Of a stretch of 64,000 nt of DNA, positions 1 to 7,236 are shown piece by piece. The stretch spans positions 1 to 64,000 of the forward strand of contig CAZJUP010000011.1 in assembly GCA_964549275.1 (NCBI GenBank), given 5' to 3'. The notes beneath the pieces are model-generated. The model had not been told where the DNA came from. It saw nothing but the letters and a program-made list of their open reading frames with translations, and ran no database searches. The DNA comes from CAZJUP01 sp964549275. Lineage in GTDB: Bacteria > Fidelibacterota > Marinisomatia > Marinisomatales > TCS55. Numbering within the stretch: the first letter of the stretch is position 1; each line of letters begins with the position of its first letter. The position numbers were made by a program, and so were the translations under genes.

Positions 1-1
1 T

Positions 2-310
2 TTATTCACGGGTGATTTGGAAGCAGATGGGGAGGCATCCCTGCTAAAATATGGCACTCAATTGACCACGAATGTACTGAAAGTGGGGCATCATGGTTCA
101 AAAACCAGTTCAACCGAACCATTTATAAATTTGGTTTCACCAGAATTAACCGTTGTGTCTGTGGGTTATAAGAATAAATTTCGACACCCATCGGAAGCGG
201 TGATGGGGCGAATTAAACAATATACAGATCGCATTCACAGAACGGACCATTCCGGCGCATTGTGGCTGCGTTCAAACGGAAAAGAAATCAGAGAAATCCA
301 TTGGAAATAA
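2..310 (+). CDS. comEC: ComEC/Rec2 C-terminal fragment (partial at window edge)
   Basis: This is the last ~102 codons of a gene that begins before the window; the frame is open to base 2. The fragment reads LFTGD near its start and then VLKVGHHGSKTSS about 30 residues later. These are the late metal-binding motifs of the metallo-beta-lactamase domain that ends ComEC/Rec2, the inner-membrane channel for DNA uptake in natural transformation. The membrane part lies outside the window, so a free-standing MBL hydrolase cannot be fully excluded. It overlaps the start of the RNase HII frame if that gene uses its GTG start. Confidence 0.8.
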   Translation, partial: LFTGDLEADGEASLLKYGTQLTTNVLKVGHHGSKTSSTEPFINLVSPELTVVSVGYKNKFRHPSEAVMGRIKQYTDRIHRTDHSGALWLRSNGKEIREIHWK

Positions 311-1227
311 TTGCAGGTGTTGATGAAGCAGGGCGAGGTCCCCTAGCCGGTCCCGTAGTGGCTGCAGCTGTTATTCTGCCAGAACACCATAGTATTGAAG
401 GACTGGCAGACTCTAAAAAACTGACGGCCAAAAAAAGAGAAACACTGTTTGGGCAAATCATGGATGTTTCTGATGTGGGGGTTGGCATTATATCCCACCG
501 CACCATTGATAAAATCAACGTACTTCAGGCTACCTATAAAGCCATGCGAAAAGCCATTGATGCACTCTCTCAAGGGCCGGATAAGGCATTGATTGATGGC
601 TATGGTCTCCCGGATCAATCGATCAAAAATGAAGGTATTGTGGATGGAGATAATCTTGTAGAATGCATTTCGGCAGCATCCATAATAGCGAAAGTAACAC
701 GAGATCGATTTATGGCATCTGTGGACCCTATTTTCCCAGAATTTGGTTTTGCCAAACACAAAGGCTATGGGACGAAACAACATATGGAAGCACTTCAAAT
801 GCATCGTGCCACACCCATTCATCGAAAATCTTTTGAGCCGGTAAAAGTGAACCTCCCCAATATGGCATGGCTAAAGTATAATAAAAAGGTGGGACAGCTG
901 GGGGAACAACTGATCGCCCTAAAATATCTAAATAATGGATATAAAATTAAGGAAATGAATCGAACCTGCGGTCATTATGGCGAATTGGATATTATTGCAG
1001 AAAAAGAAGGCGAAACTATTTTTATTGAAGTCAAAACAGCAACTCGAGATCAAATGGGCGGTCCTATATTAAAGGTGGATAGCCATAAATTGAAAAAGCT
1101 GGAATCGGCCATTCAATATTATTGTTCGGAACAGGAAACGGAATCGGATGTTAGACTGGATGTGGCCACAGTCATCCTGGATAAGACTCCCATCTTAAAA
1201 ACCTATAAAGGCATTAGCCTGGATTAA
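262..1227 (+). CDS. rnhB: Ribonuclease HII fused to YraN (UPF0102) domain
   Basis: Residues ~15-205 are RNase HII, which cuts RNA in RNA-DNA hybrids and removes single ribonucleotides from DNA. Visible signatures are GVDEAGRGPLAG with the catalytic Asp-Glu pair, ADSKKLT, the SAASIIAKVTRD segment and HKGYGT. Residues ~210-321 are a full YraN/UPF0102 nuclease-fold domain, with LGEQLIALKYL, the GELDII acidic motif and FIEVKTAT. The two are normally separate neighbouring genes; here they share one frame with no stop between. The start is unsure: GTG at 262 overlaps comEC by 49 bases, and TTG at 301 sits just before the conserved domain. Neither has a clear ribosome binding site. Confidence 0.9.
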   Translation: MAAFKRKRNQRNPLEIIAGVDEAGRGPLAGPVVAAAVILPEHHSIEGLADSKKLTAKKRETLFGQIMDVSDVGVGIISHRTIDKINVLQATYKAMRKAIDALSQGPDKALIDGYGLPDQSIKNEGIVDGDNLVECISAASIIAKVTRDRFMASVDPIFPEFGFAKHKGYGTKQHMEALQMHRATPIHRKSFEPVKVNLPNMAWLKYNKKVGQLGEQLIALKYLNNGYKIKEMNRTCGHYGELDIIAEKEGETIFIEVKTATRDQMGGPILKVDSHKLKKLESAIQYYCSEQETESDVRLDVATVILDKTPILKTYKGISLD

Positions 1228-1286
1228 TGAGAAATGGAGTAATAATTGCTTCAGTCTGAAAGGGAAGAAGCCTAACTTCGCCGCCT

Positions 1287-2312
1287 ATGAATTCAAAAAT
1301 TTCACGCGCAATCAACGAGATTCGTTCACTATTTATTCTGATTATTATTGTTCTGACCCTGAAAGTGACCATTTTCGAATTATATATTGTCCCCACCGGC
1401 AGTATGGAAAATACCATAATGACTGGCGATTTTCTTGCGGGCAACCGATTTGTCTATGGCATGCGCACTCCTGAATGGATTGGTATCCCCTATACGGATA
1501 TTGGTTTTGATATACCATCCATCAAGTTCCCTTCCTTTAAAGAACCCAAAAAAGGGGATGTGATTATTTTTAAGTTTCCCAGGGATGTTAAACAAAAGTA
1601 CGTGAAGCGTGCTGTAGCTGGCCCTGGAGATATGTTAGAAGTGAAGGATAAAGTGATTTATCTCAACGGCGAGCCTTCCGCATTGCCACCTAATGGTAAA
1701 TTTGTTATGGCGCCTCTTTCTGATACTTTCACTCAGCAGGATATCTTTTTGGGAAACCAGGGTAATAAAGATCATTTCAAAGCTTTGAGAATGCCAAAAA
1801 AAGGAGATCAGATTGAAATCTCCTCCCAAAATGCAAAACTCTTGCTTCATCTTATGTTATTGGATGGGCATGACCTCACGCTTAAAAGCGGTAATAAAAT
1901 ATATCGGTTTACAATGACCAGTCCTGATGAACTTTATAGAAGAAAAAGTGGGAATCCAATTGCTAGGAAATTTAGGAGTTTATTTGGTAGAAATAATTGG
2001 CAGAGATATTTATCTAGACTAGTGAATGAAATCGATGCTACATACTACCCCGAGGGTAATATGCTTGTTCCTTGGTCTGAAAATATCCCTAAAGGTACCC
2101 TTCTTATGGATGGTAAGCCATTAGGCAACTTAACACATTATACTGTTAAGGATGATTATTTTTGGGCCATGGGTGACAATCGAGATAATAGTTTGGATTC
2201 CCGTTATTGGGGATTTGTACCTCGATCTCATATTCTGGGCGAAGCACTTTTTGCATATTTTTCACCAATTTGTTTAAAGTGGTATCCATATCCACTATCA
2301 CCACTAAAATAA
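1287..2312 (+). CDS. lepB: Signal peptidase I
   Basis: Membrane-bound serine peptidase that removes signal peptides from exported proteins. One hydrophobic segment (residues ~14-34) is followed by the catalytic Ser39 in PTGSMENT and the general-base Lys107 in YVKRAVAGPGD. The late MGDNRDNSLDSR box is intact. At 341 residues it is long, with an insertion of about 100 residues between the Lys box and the last box, as is common in FCB-group enzymes. Its final ~17 residues (PICLKWYPYPLSPLK) do not look like a normal family end and are encoded by DNA that also encodes, on the other strand, the conserved part of the next gene. The present 3' end may therefore come from a rearrangement. Confidence 0.88.
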   Translation: MNSKISRAINEIRSLFILIIIVLTLKVTIFELYIVPTGSMENTIMTGDFLAGNRFVYGMRTPEWIGIPYTDIGFDIPSIKFPSFKEPKKGDVIIFKFPRDVKQKYVKRAVAGPGDMLEVKDKVIYLNGEPSALPPNGKFVMAPLSDTFTQQDIFLGNQGNKDHFKALRMPKKGDQIEISSQNAKLLLHLMLLDGHDLTLKSGNKIYRFTMTSPDELYRRKSGNPIARKFRSLFGRNNWQRYLSRLVNEIDATYYPEGNMLVPWSENIPKGTLLMDGKPLGNLTHYTVKDDYFWAMGDNRDNSLDSRYWGFVPRSHILGEALFAYFSPICLKWYPYPLSPLK

Positions 2313-3088
2313 ATATTTTTACTTTTAGATTGAAGCACCCAAGACCCCCAAAGGGTGGAAAATCGATTCATAGGCCCGCGTCCGGAAAAATGTCGTGCAG
2401 GTGCAAATACAAATTTAAAATCTTCTGACTGATGTTCGTCCCACCAATCAAATTCTCGAATTGCCGACTCTGTGACTCCCCAATCTATAAGATGGCGACC
2501 AATGCCCAACGGCACATAAAATTGATCAACCTTTTCTTTTAATTTCTGGATGGATTGATAATCTAAGTGATCGTAATGATCATGAGAGATAAAAACCAAA
2601 TCTATGTGGGGCAATTCATCAATTGTGATGGGAAGCTCTTTTTGATACCGGCTATTTCCCAACGAAGGATGGGGTGCCGGCACATCACTAAACATTGGAT
2701 CGATTAAAATTGTTTTTCCATCAATTCTCATGAGGATGGTGGAATGCCCAAACCATACAAAATAAAAATTCTCATTTTCATTCAAAAATTGATTTGCACT
2801 CAATTTTTCCACGGGTGGTGCATTTTTGGGCGCCCTGTCTTTAGCTTTGAAAAAGTAATCATACGTGAGTGAAATATAATTTTTTGCCCCCATGCCCATA
2901 TTCACAGGAATCTCATTGTGAAAAATTCCATCTTTATAATTTTTGGATTCTTCATAGCGACGTACATCAGAATCGGTGTGGGTGCCACCAAATTCAGGGC
3001 TAAACCCAATGAATATTCCTCCGCCTACAATTGTTAATCCAACAATGCCTAATGCGATTGTTCCAACCATTTTTAATCCTATTTTCAT
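2228..3088 (-). pseudogene. NAPE-PLD/RomA-like metallo-beta-lactamase, C-terminally truncated
   Basis: A membrane-anchored (hydrophobic residues ~5-29) metallo-beta-lactamase-fold hydrolase of the UlaG/NAPE-PLD type. Seen are HSTILMRIDGKTILIDPMF, the metal motif SHDHYDH, the third-site His in PARHFSGR and SGDSGYG. Family members run on for roughly 80 residues and include a last metal-binding His. Here the protein leaves the family pattern after FKQIGEKY and stops nine residues later, inside the convergent signal peptidase gene (85 bases of overlap). It may be inactive, or a partly active shortened form. A TetR-type gene lies directly upstream on the same strand with a palindrome between them, so it is probably that regulator's target. 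Confidence 0.65.
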
Positions 3089-3092
3089 TTAT

Positions 3093-3110
3093 TAAGTGAT
3101 TAATTACTTA
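3093..3110. promoter_or_regulatory. Probable TetR operator upstream of the MBL gene
   Basis: TAAGTGATTAATTACTTA is an 18-base palindrome with one mismatched pair, lying in the 41-base gap between the tetR-like gene and the MBL gene. The ten-base word TAAGTGATTA recurs in inverted orientation at 3666-3675, in front of the tetR-like gene. Such shared sites are typical for a TetR protein that controls itself and its neighbour. The assignment is inferred from position and symmetry only. Confidence 0.5.
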
Positions 3111-3129
3111 CTACCGCTTTAAAAATATT

Positions 3130-3654
3130 TTACAAGTTATATTTCTCTAACAAAAATGAAATCATTCGATCTTGATCAAATTCGCCGCCATCTCTCAAAA
3201 TTGATGTTGTAATACCTTCAATAAAAAACATAATAAACTTTGCTTCAAGCTGGGGGTCTTTGTAGCCAAGTTTTGTAAATGCTGTACTTAACAGTTCCAA
3301 AACAGGTTTCATTTTTTCTTCTTTATGGGTATTCATTTCCCATTTGAGTTTGAACTGTAATTTCCAAAATTCTCTATCGGAAGAATCAATATTAAAAGGT
3401 AATTCTAACAATAGGCGCATCTGACTTTTTGGGTCTGTTTCTGTCATAATATTATAGAAAATACCACCCATTTTTTCTTCAGCTAATTTTGATAAAGCAT
3501 CTAACAACCCTTGCTTATTTTCAAAATGACGGAAAATGAGTCCTTCAGAGACGCCGGCCCGTTTGGCTACCTTGCTTGTAGATGTTGCATGGTAGCCCTC
3601 TTTAGCAAAAAGTTCTAATGCTGCTTCTAATATTTTTTCTTGTTTATTTGTCAT
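3130..3654 (-). CDS. TetR/AcrR family transcriptional regulator
   Basis: A one-component repressor with an N-terminal helix-turn-helix (residues ~5-50 from the chosen start). The family pattern is ILEAALELFAKEGYHATSTSKVAKRAGVSEG in two overlapping parts, ending in LIFRHFENKQGLL. The remaining ~120 residues are a ligand-binding helical domain with no recognisable specificity. I chose ATG at 3654. A GTG at 3672 is in frame but would put the presumed operator inside the coding region. The MBL gene follows 41 bases downstream and is the likely target. Confidence 0.85.
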   Translation of the reverse strand: MTNKQEKILEAALELFAKEGYHATSTSKVAKRAGVSEGLIFRHFENKQGLLDALSKLAEEKMGGIFYNIMTETDPKSQMRLLLELPFNIDSSDREFWKLQFKLKWEMNTHKEEKMKPVLELLSTAFTKLGYKDPQLEAKFIMFFIEGITTSILRDGGEFDQDRMISFLLEKYNL

Positions 3655-3660
3655 AGGATT

Positions 3661-3676
3661 GTGAGTAATCACTTAC
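3661..3676. promoter_or_regulatory. Probable TetR autoregulatory operator
   Basis: GTGAGTAATCACTTAC is an imperfect palindrome just upstream of the chosen tetR start. It contains, inverted, the TAAGTGATTA word of the site at 3093-3110. This supports one regulator binding both places. It also favours the ATG at 3654 over the GTG at 3672. Confidence 0.45.
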
Positions 3677-3739
3677 AATGTTAAACAAATAAATGATTAT
3701 TGCAAACAAAAATTTGGACAATTAACTAAAAAAAGAAAA

Positions 3740-4189
3740 CTAAAGCTTTAATGGCTTTATAGCAGATACAACCGTTGAAGGATCCTTCTCCCAATCCACA
3801 GTTGGGTCATCCACATAGAGTTCCACTTCGTTCCCGTCCGGGTCTTCAAGATATAAACTTTGGCTTACAGTATGGTCGCTCATGCCGGCGATGTGAACGC
3901 CTGCTTCCATGAGTTCATCTCTTGCAGCGCGAAGTTCATTCATTGAATCGCCGACCTTAATACCGATATGATAAAACCCAATCCGGTGACCTTTAGGCGG
4001 CTTTGGTGCATCGCCTACTTCGATGAGTAAAATTTCATGATGGGTCCGGCCGGATGTGAGCGCCACAGCATTGAATGGATGGTTCATTTCCCCGGCCTGT
4101 TCAAATCCTATAAGGTCTCGATAAAACGCCAGAGAGCGCTCCAATACTTTCACATAAAAAACAACATGTCCGAGATAATGAGCTTTCAT
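3740..4189 (-). CDS. VOC-family (glyoxalase/extradiol dioxygenase-like) metalloprotein
   Basis: A 149-residue single vicinal-oxygen-chelate protein. It shows the two beta-alpha-beta-beta-beta modules, with LGHVVFYVKVLERSLAFYRD at the start and FYHIGIKV, then YLEDPDGNEVELYVD near the end. Candidate metal ligands are His8, the His of FYHIGIKV and the Glu of EVELY. Enzymes of this group include glyoxalases, fosfomycin-resistance proteins and catechol 2,3-dioxygenases; the substrate cannot be read from the sequence. It follows the pirin gene by only two bases, so both are probably expressed together with the DoxX remnant, a set often linked to small-molecule or redox stress. Confidence 0.85.
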   Translation of the reverse strand: MKAHYLGHVVFYVKVLERSLAFYRDLIGFEQAGEMNHPFNAVALTSGRTHHEILLIEVGDAPKPPKGHRIGFYHIGIKVGDSMNELRAARDELMEAGVHIAGMSDHTVSQSLYLEDPDGNEVELYVDDPTVDWEKDPSTVVSAIKPLKL

Positions 4190-4191
4190 AG

Positions 4192-5013
4192 TTATAATTT
4201 ACCATCTTGGAAATCGGAAAATGCCTGCAGCACTTCACCTTTTGTATTCATGACAAAAGGGCCGCCCCGTGCTACTGGTTCATTCAACGGTTCACCTGCA
4301 ACTAGATAGACACTCGTGGTATTATGTACTGTTTGAAATTGGATATGCCCACTTTGTTCATATACGGCCAATTGGCCTTTAAATAACTCTTGTCCACTAG
4401 AAACATCACCTTCATAAACAAACCCAAAGGCATTCCACCCATCCAAAACAGGAATTATCAGCTCGGCATTCTTTTTCATTTGAATATCTAAAATCAGGAC
4501 CGGTGTGTGTGATTGTCCCGGACCAATGGTTCCATGATAATCCCCGGAGATAACTTTTACTGTTCCGCCTTCTTCATCTACAATCGGAATTTGACTCACA
4601 TCAATATCTTGATAAGCCGGCTCAATCAATTTTTTCTCTTTAGGCAGATTGAGCCAAAGTTGGAAACCGCGAGCCAATCCATCGGTCTGAATGGGCATTT
4701 CGCTGTGAATGATGCCCCGGCCTGCCGTCATCCATTGAACAGATCCATCTTCCAACAAACCTTCATTCCCGGCAGAATCCTTATGCTGCCATTTACCATT
4801 GAGCATATAAGTGATGGTTTCAAATCCCCGGTGGGGATGGGGCGGAAATCCGGCAATATAATCATCGGGGTTGTCGGTGCCGAATTCATCTAACAAGAGG
4901 AAGGGGTCTAACATATTCAAGGCCGGTGAACCAATAATTCTCGTAAGGTTTACACCGGCGCCATCGGTGGTTTTAATTCCCTCCACAATTTGCTGAATTC
5001 CACGTTTGCTCAT
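4192..5013 (-). CDS. Pirin family protein
   Basis: A 273-residue bicupin. The N-terminal half has the pirin signature: DPFLLLDEFG, then FPPHPHRGFETITYML with the metal-binding His residues, then the GRGIIHSEMP segment. The C-terminal cupin carries the AGEPLNEPVARGGPFVMN segment typical of the family. Pirins are iron-binding cupins; some have quercetinase activity in vitro and others are proposed redox-sensitive regulators, so the role here is open. It starts three bases after the DoxX remnant stops and runs into the glyoxalase-like gene. Confidence 0.92.
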   Translation of the reverse strand: MSKRGIQQIVEGIKTTDGAGVNLTRIIGSPALNMLDPFLLLDEFGTDNPDDYIAGFPPHPHRGFETITYMLNGKWQHKDSAGNEGLLEDGSVQWMTAGRGIIHSEMPIQTDGLARGFQLWLNLPKEKKLIEPAYQDIDVSQIPIVDEEGGTVKVISGDYHGTIGPGQSHTPVLILDIQMKKNAELIIPVLDGWNAFGFVYEGDVSSGQELFKGQLAVYEQSGHIQFQTVHNTTSVYLVAGEPLNEPVARGGPFVMNTKGEVLQAFSDFQDGKL

Positions 5014-5016
5014 TAT

Positions 5017-5271
5017 TTATTCAAACAATGCGGAAAATTTTTCTTTTCGATTCCAAGCCATCCAACCTAACACTACAACCAATATGATTCCAACAGGTAA
5101 GCCATTTGGATCTAAGACAGCATGTATCATGAAAATATTGTAAATCACCGGTGCAAGCAGAATAAGGGCAAATGGAATCATCTTCCCTAAAATGAGTAAA
5201 GCTCCGCCAATAATTTCTATAAGAGCCACTGTTTCAATTATATATCCAGATTGACCCAGAGGCGTTTCATT
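5017..5271 (-). pseudogene. DoxX-family membrane protein, N-terminally truncated
   Basis: The open frame covers only the later two thirds of a small DoxX-type membrane protein: ALIEIIGGALLILGKMIPF, then a hydrophobic LILLAPVIYNIFMIHAVLDP and a last segment. Family members begin with a further ~55 residues containing the first membrane helix. A TGA at 5272-5274 closes the frame upstream and no ATG is present; the only start is GTG at 5229, giving 70 residues. The LicD gene lies just beyond, so the 5' end was probably lost when that gene arrived. It could still yield a short membrane peptide. Confidence 0.6.
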
Positions 5272-5286
5272 TCAGTTCGTCCCCTT

Positions 5287-5937
5287 TTAATTCACCCCAT
5301 TACTTTTTACAGTATTTGTTTCTAATATCTGAGAAAAGATGATTGAATGGTCATCTTTTCTATAGTCATAGCTACCATCATCTATCGGAATTCTCCAGTC
5401 ACCGTACCGATGGGTAAGATAGTCTTCAATTAGATTGGGAATGGAAAATGTTTTTCCTTCAAATTTAAGATAACCAACTTTATCAAAATATTTATAAGGA
5501 ATGTTTATTTTAGTATAGTGATTTATTCCTCCATATGCACAAACAAAATTTTCTTCACCGAGTTTTCTCATCAAAAAACAGTCCAACAAGACCCTGTTTC
5601 GGTAAAATATATTTTTATTAAATACTTTTAGTAACCTTATCTTTCCTTTTTTGAGGGGATAATCATTTTTTTCCTGATATTTTATTTTTACGTAGTATCC
5701 AGCTCTCCTAATTTGTTTTACAAGGAATTTAATCTTTTTTTCATCATCACAGAAAAAACTCAAATCCACATCATTATCCCATGGAAGCAGCCTATTCTCT
5801 CGATAAACACCTAATAGAGTACCACAATCAAGAACATATTTTATTTTTTCATTTTCAAAAACTTTGGTTACTTCCTTCAACATTTTTAATGCTGCAAAAT
5901 TATTTTCTCCTAACGTGGTGTTGCTACTATTTGCCAA
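5287..5937 (-). CDS. LicD-family phosphotransferase
   Basis: A 216-residue nucleotidyltransferase-fold protein of the LicD/fukutin-related type. The core is YVLDCGTLLGVYRENRLLPW followed by DNDVDLSF, with the paired Asp residues of the active site, and a late HRYGDWRIP motif. LicD enzymes move phosphocholine or a related alcohol phosphate onto surface glycans. It is markedly more AT-rich than its neighbours, stands next to a decapitated DoxX gene and borders a gene-poor scar. I infer acquisition by transfer. No other surface-glycan gene is adjacent. Confidence 0.85.
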   Translation of the reverse strand: MANSSNTTLGENNFAALKMLKEVTKVFENEKIKYVLDCGTLLGVYRENRLLPWDNDVDLSFFCDDEKKIKFLVKQIRRAGYYVKIKYQEKNDYPLKKGKIRLLKVFNKNIFYRNRVLLDCFLMRKLGEENFVCAYGGINHYTKINIPYKYFDKVGYLKFEGKTFSIPNLIEDYLTHRYGDWRIPIDDGSYDYRKDDHSIIFSQILETNTVKSNGVN

Positions 5938-6103
5938 CTCATTTTATCCATTAAATTGCTATGAGATATATAGACCTACTTCACATTGGTATCTCATTAT
6001 TTTTAAAATGCTCCACCAATTCTTTATGGTATGTGGAACGCCTGACCCTAAAAATTACTAAAAATTTCTCAATAATGTGTGTACACTTTATTATATCAAC
6101 CCT

Positions 6104-6137
6104 ACCCCCATCCAATTCACGGGTTGGGGGTCTTTTT
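6104..6137 (+). terminator. Orphan intrinsic terminator
   Basis: ACCCCCATCC, a short loop and GGGTTGGGGGT form a stem that is followed by CTTTTTC, the usual form of an intrinsic terminator on the plus strand. No plus-strand gene lies upstream, so it probably belonged to a gene now lost. Confidence 0.6.
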
Positions 6138-6407
6138 CGTTGAGTTTTCCAAATTGAGTTGAGTTATGTTGAATAAGTAGGCGTTCTATATAAGGGCGTT
6201 TTACCACAACATCACCACACACAAATCACACCGCACTATCATCTAATACACTGGGATTCTAATCAAATCCCTACATTGAATCAATGTGATGAAGGCTTTA
6301 GTGCCTTATATGATAACGGATATGGGGGTTATTTCCATACAAAACCTTTCCATATTTAGCATTTATTAGGATTGGTTTGATATAATTTGAATTAGTAGGT
6401 AAAAGAA

Positions 6408-6433
6408 AAGCCCCTGACGGAAATCAAGGGCTT
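6408..6433. terminator. Hairpin, terminator-like
   Basis: AAGCCCCTGA and TCAAGGGCTT form a ten-base stem with one mismatch and a six-base loop. No clear U-run follows on either strand, so its role is uncertain. Confidence 0.35.
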
Positions 6434-6440
6434 ATCTTCA

Positions 6441-6480
6441 GAGCGAGAGACCCGCCTACATTTCATTACGGCGGACAGGC
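6441..6480 (+). repeat. 40-bp repeat, copy 1
   Basis: This begins GAGCGAGAGACCCGC and ends ACGGCGGACAGGC. It matches 35 of 40 bases with the copy at 6539-6578 in the same orientation. Each copy has an internal CCGCC/GGCGG inverted repeat. It looks like a dispersed intergenic repeat family; I cannot count copies elsewhere in the genome. Confidence 0.8.
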
Positions 6481-6503
6481 GAGATATGATCAATGTCCGT
6501 ATG

Positions 6504-6535
6504 CACAAAACCCCACCAGAAGGCGGGGTTTTGTG
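6504..6535. terminator. Hairpin between the two repeat copies
   Basis: CACAAAACCCC at 6504-6514 pairs perfectly with GGGGTTTTGTG at 6525-6535. The U-rich arm makes it a good terminator candidate in either direction. It sits midway between two copies of the 40-base repeat, so repeat and hairpin may have been one mobile or duplicated unit. Confidence 0.5.
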
Positions 6536-6538
6536 TAT

Positions 6539-6578
6539 GAGCGAGAGACCCGCTTTCATTCCACTACGGCGGGCAGGC
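6539..6578 (+). repeat. 40-bp repeat, copy 2
   Basis: Second copy of the repeat at 6441-6480, with five substitutions. It begins GAGCGAGAGACCCGC and ends ACGGCGGGCAGGC. Confidence 0.8.
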
Positions 6579-6658
6579 ATCCATGGAGCGTATTTTGACT
6601 GACGCCCAAATCTCTGGACTCTTTGGCTACACTTTGATGCTTCTACAAAATCAACTTC

Positions 6659-6938
6659 ATGGCTGATACTTTAAAATCTCGAACATATACCATTCTTTTT
6701 CTTTTCGTTTCCATTTTGCTTCCTTTTAACTTTTCTAAATTAAAAAGTTGCTTAACTACGAGTACACTTTATTATCCTAGGTCCAGGTCAAATATCGTAC
6801 GAGATCCAACAATGGGGCGCTGCCGTTAAACTGGGTATAAACAATCTTACAGGAGAGTCCTATAAACATGCGTTTGGTTCGGTAAGTATTGGCCAGTTAG
6901 CCTACCTATCCATTTCTTATAGTGGATCAGTATTATAG
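6659..6938 (+). pseudogene. TonB-dependent receptor remnant (internal deletion)
   Basis: Two pieces in different frames. From ATG 6659 comes a signal-peptide-like start (MADTLKSRTYTILFLFVSIL, then LPFNFS). In a second frame, 6780-6938, the translation contains QQWGAAVKLGINNLTGESYK, then HAFGSVSIGQLAYLSISYSG, then a stop. This second piece matches the pattern of the last two beta strands of TonB-dependent outer-membrane receptors. The hundreds of residues that should lie between are gone. I infer an internally deleted receptor gene; the N-terminal assignment is weaker than the C-terminal one. Confidence 0.55.
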
Positions 6939-7236
6939 TAAAATCCAAGAGACCATTTTATAACAATTATCAGGGAAATACTCCTTAGTCAGTAATAGAT
7001 GAAGATAATTCAACCAAGGATGGCAAATATCAACCGAAAAAAAAATCCAATTCTATTTGATTGATCATCTAAATTTCTTCTAATGGTATTTTCCCCATTT
7101 CCTTTTTCATATTAAAGTCTGTTGCATAAATTCCACGATAGTTTTCATGGAAACAGGAAGAATAAAATCAACTTCAACTGGTTCGGAAAATTGAGTTTGG
7201 ATACATCGGGAATATGATGCAGATTGATAAAAACTA

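Larger units (their letters stand above)
5938..7236. other. Gene-poor region with degraded sequence
   Basis: About 1.3 kb without a convincing intact gene. It holds an orphan terminator (6104-6137), a hairpin (6408-6433), a 40-base repeat pair around a third hairpin (6441-6578), and the remains of a TonB-dependent receptor (6659-6938). A 14-base word, GTACACTTTATTAT, occurs at 6081 and again at 6763. Near 7108-7230 the minus strand has a short open stretch (ending SMKTIVEFMQQTLI) that may be the end of another lost gene. The pattern is of repeated insertion and deletion. Confidence 0.7.

Noticed and set aside
343..822. 159-codon minus-strand ORF opposite RNase HII
   Set aside because: It lies fully inside a gene with conserved domain motifs on the plus strand and shows no family pattern of its own.
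4513..4893. 126-codon plus-strand ORF opposite pirin
   Set aside because: Antisense of the conserved pirin domain, with no ribosome binding site or recognisable motif.
6441..6578. Two similar 40-base units as a possible CRISPR array
   Set aside because: Only two copies, about 14 % divergent, with a hairpin and not a unique spacer between them; no cas gene nearby.
6392..6580. 62-codon minus-strand ORF across the repeat pair
   Set aside because: It reads through two copies of an intergenic repeat and a hairpin, so it is not a plausible gene.
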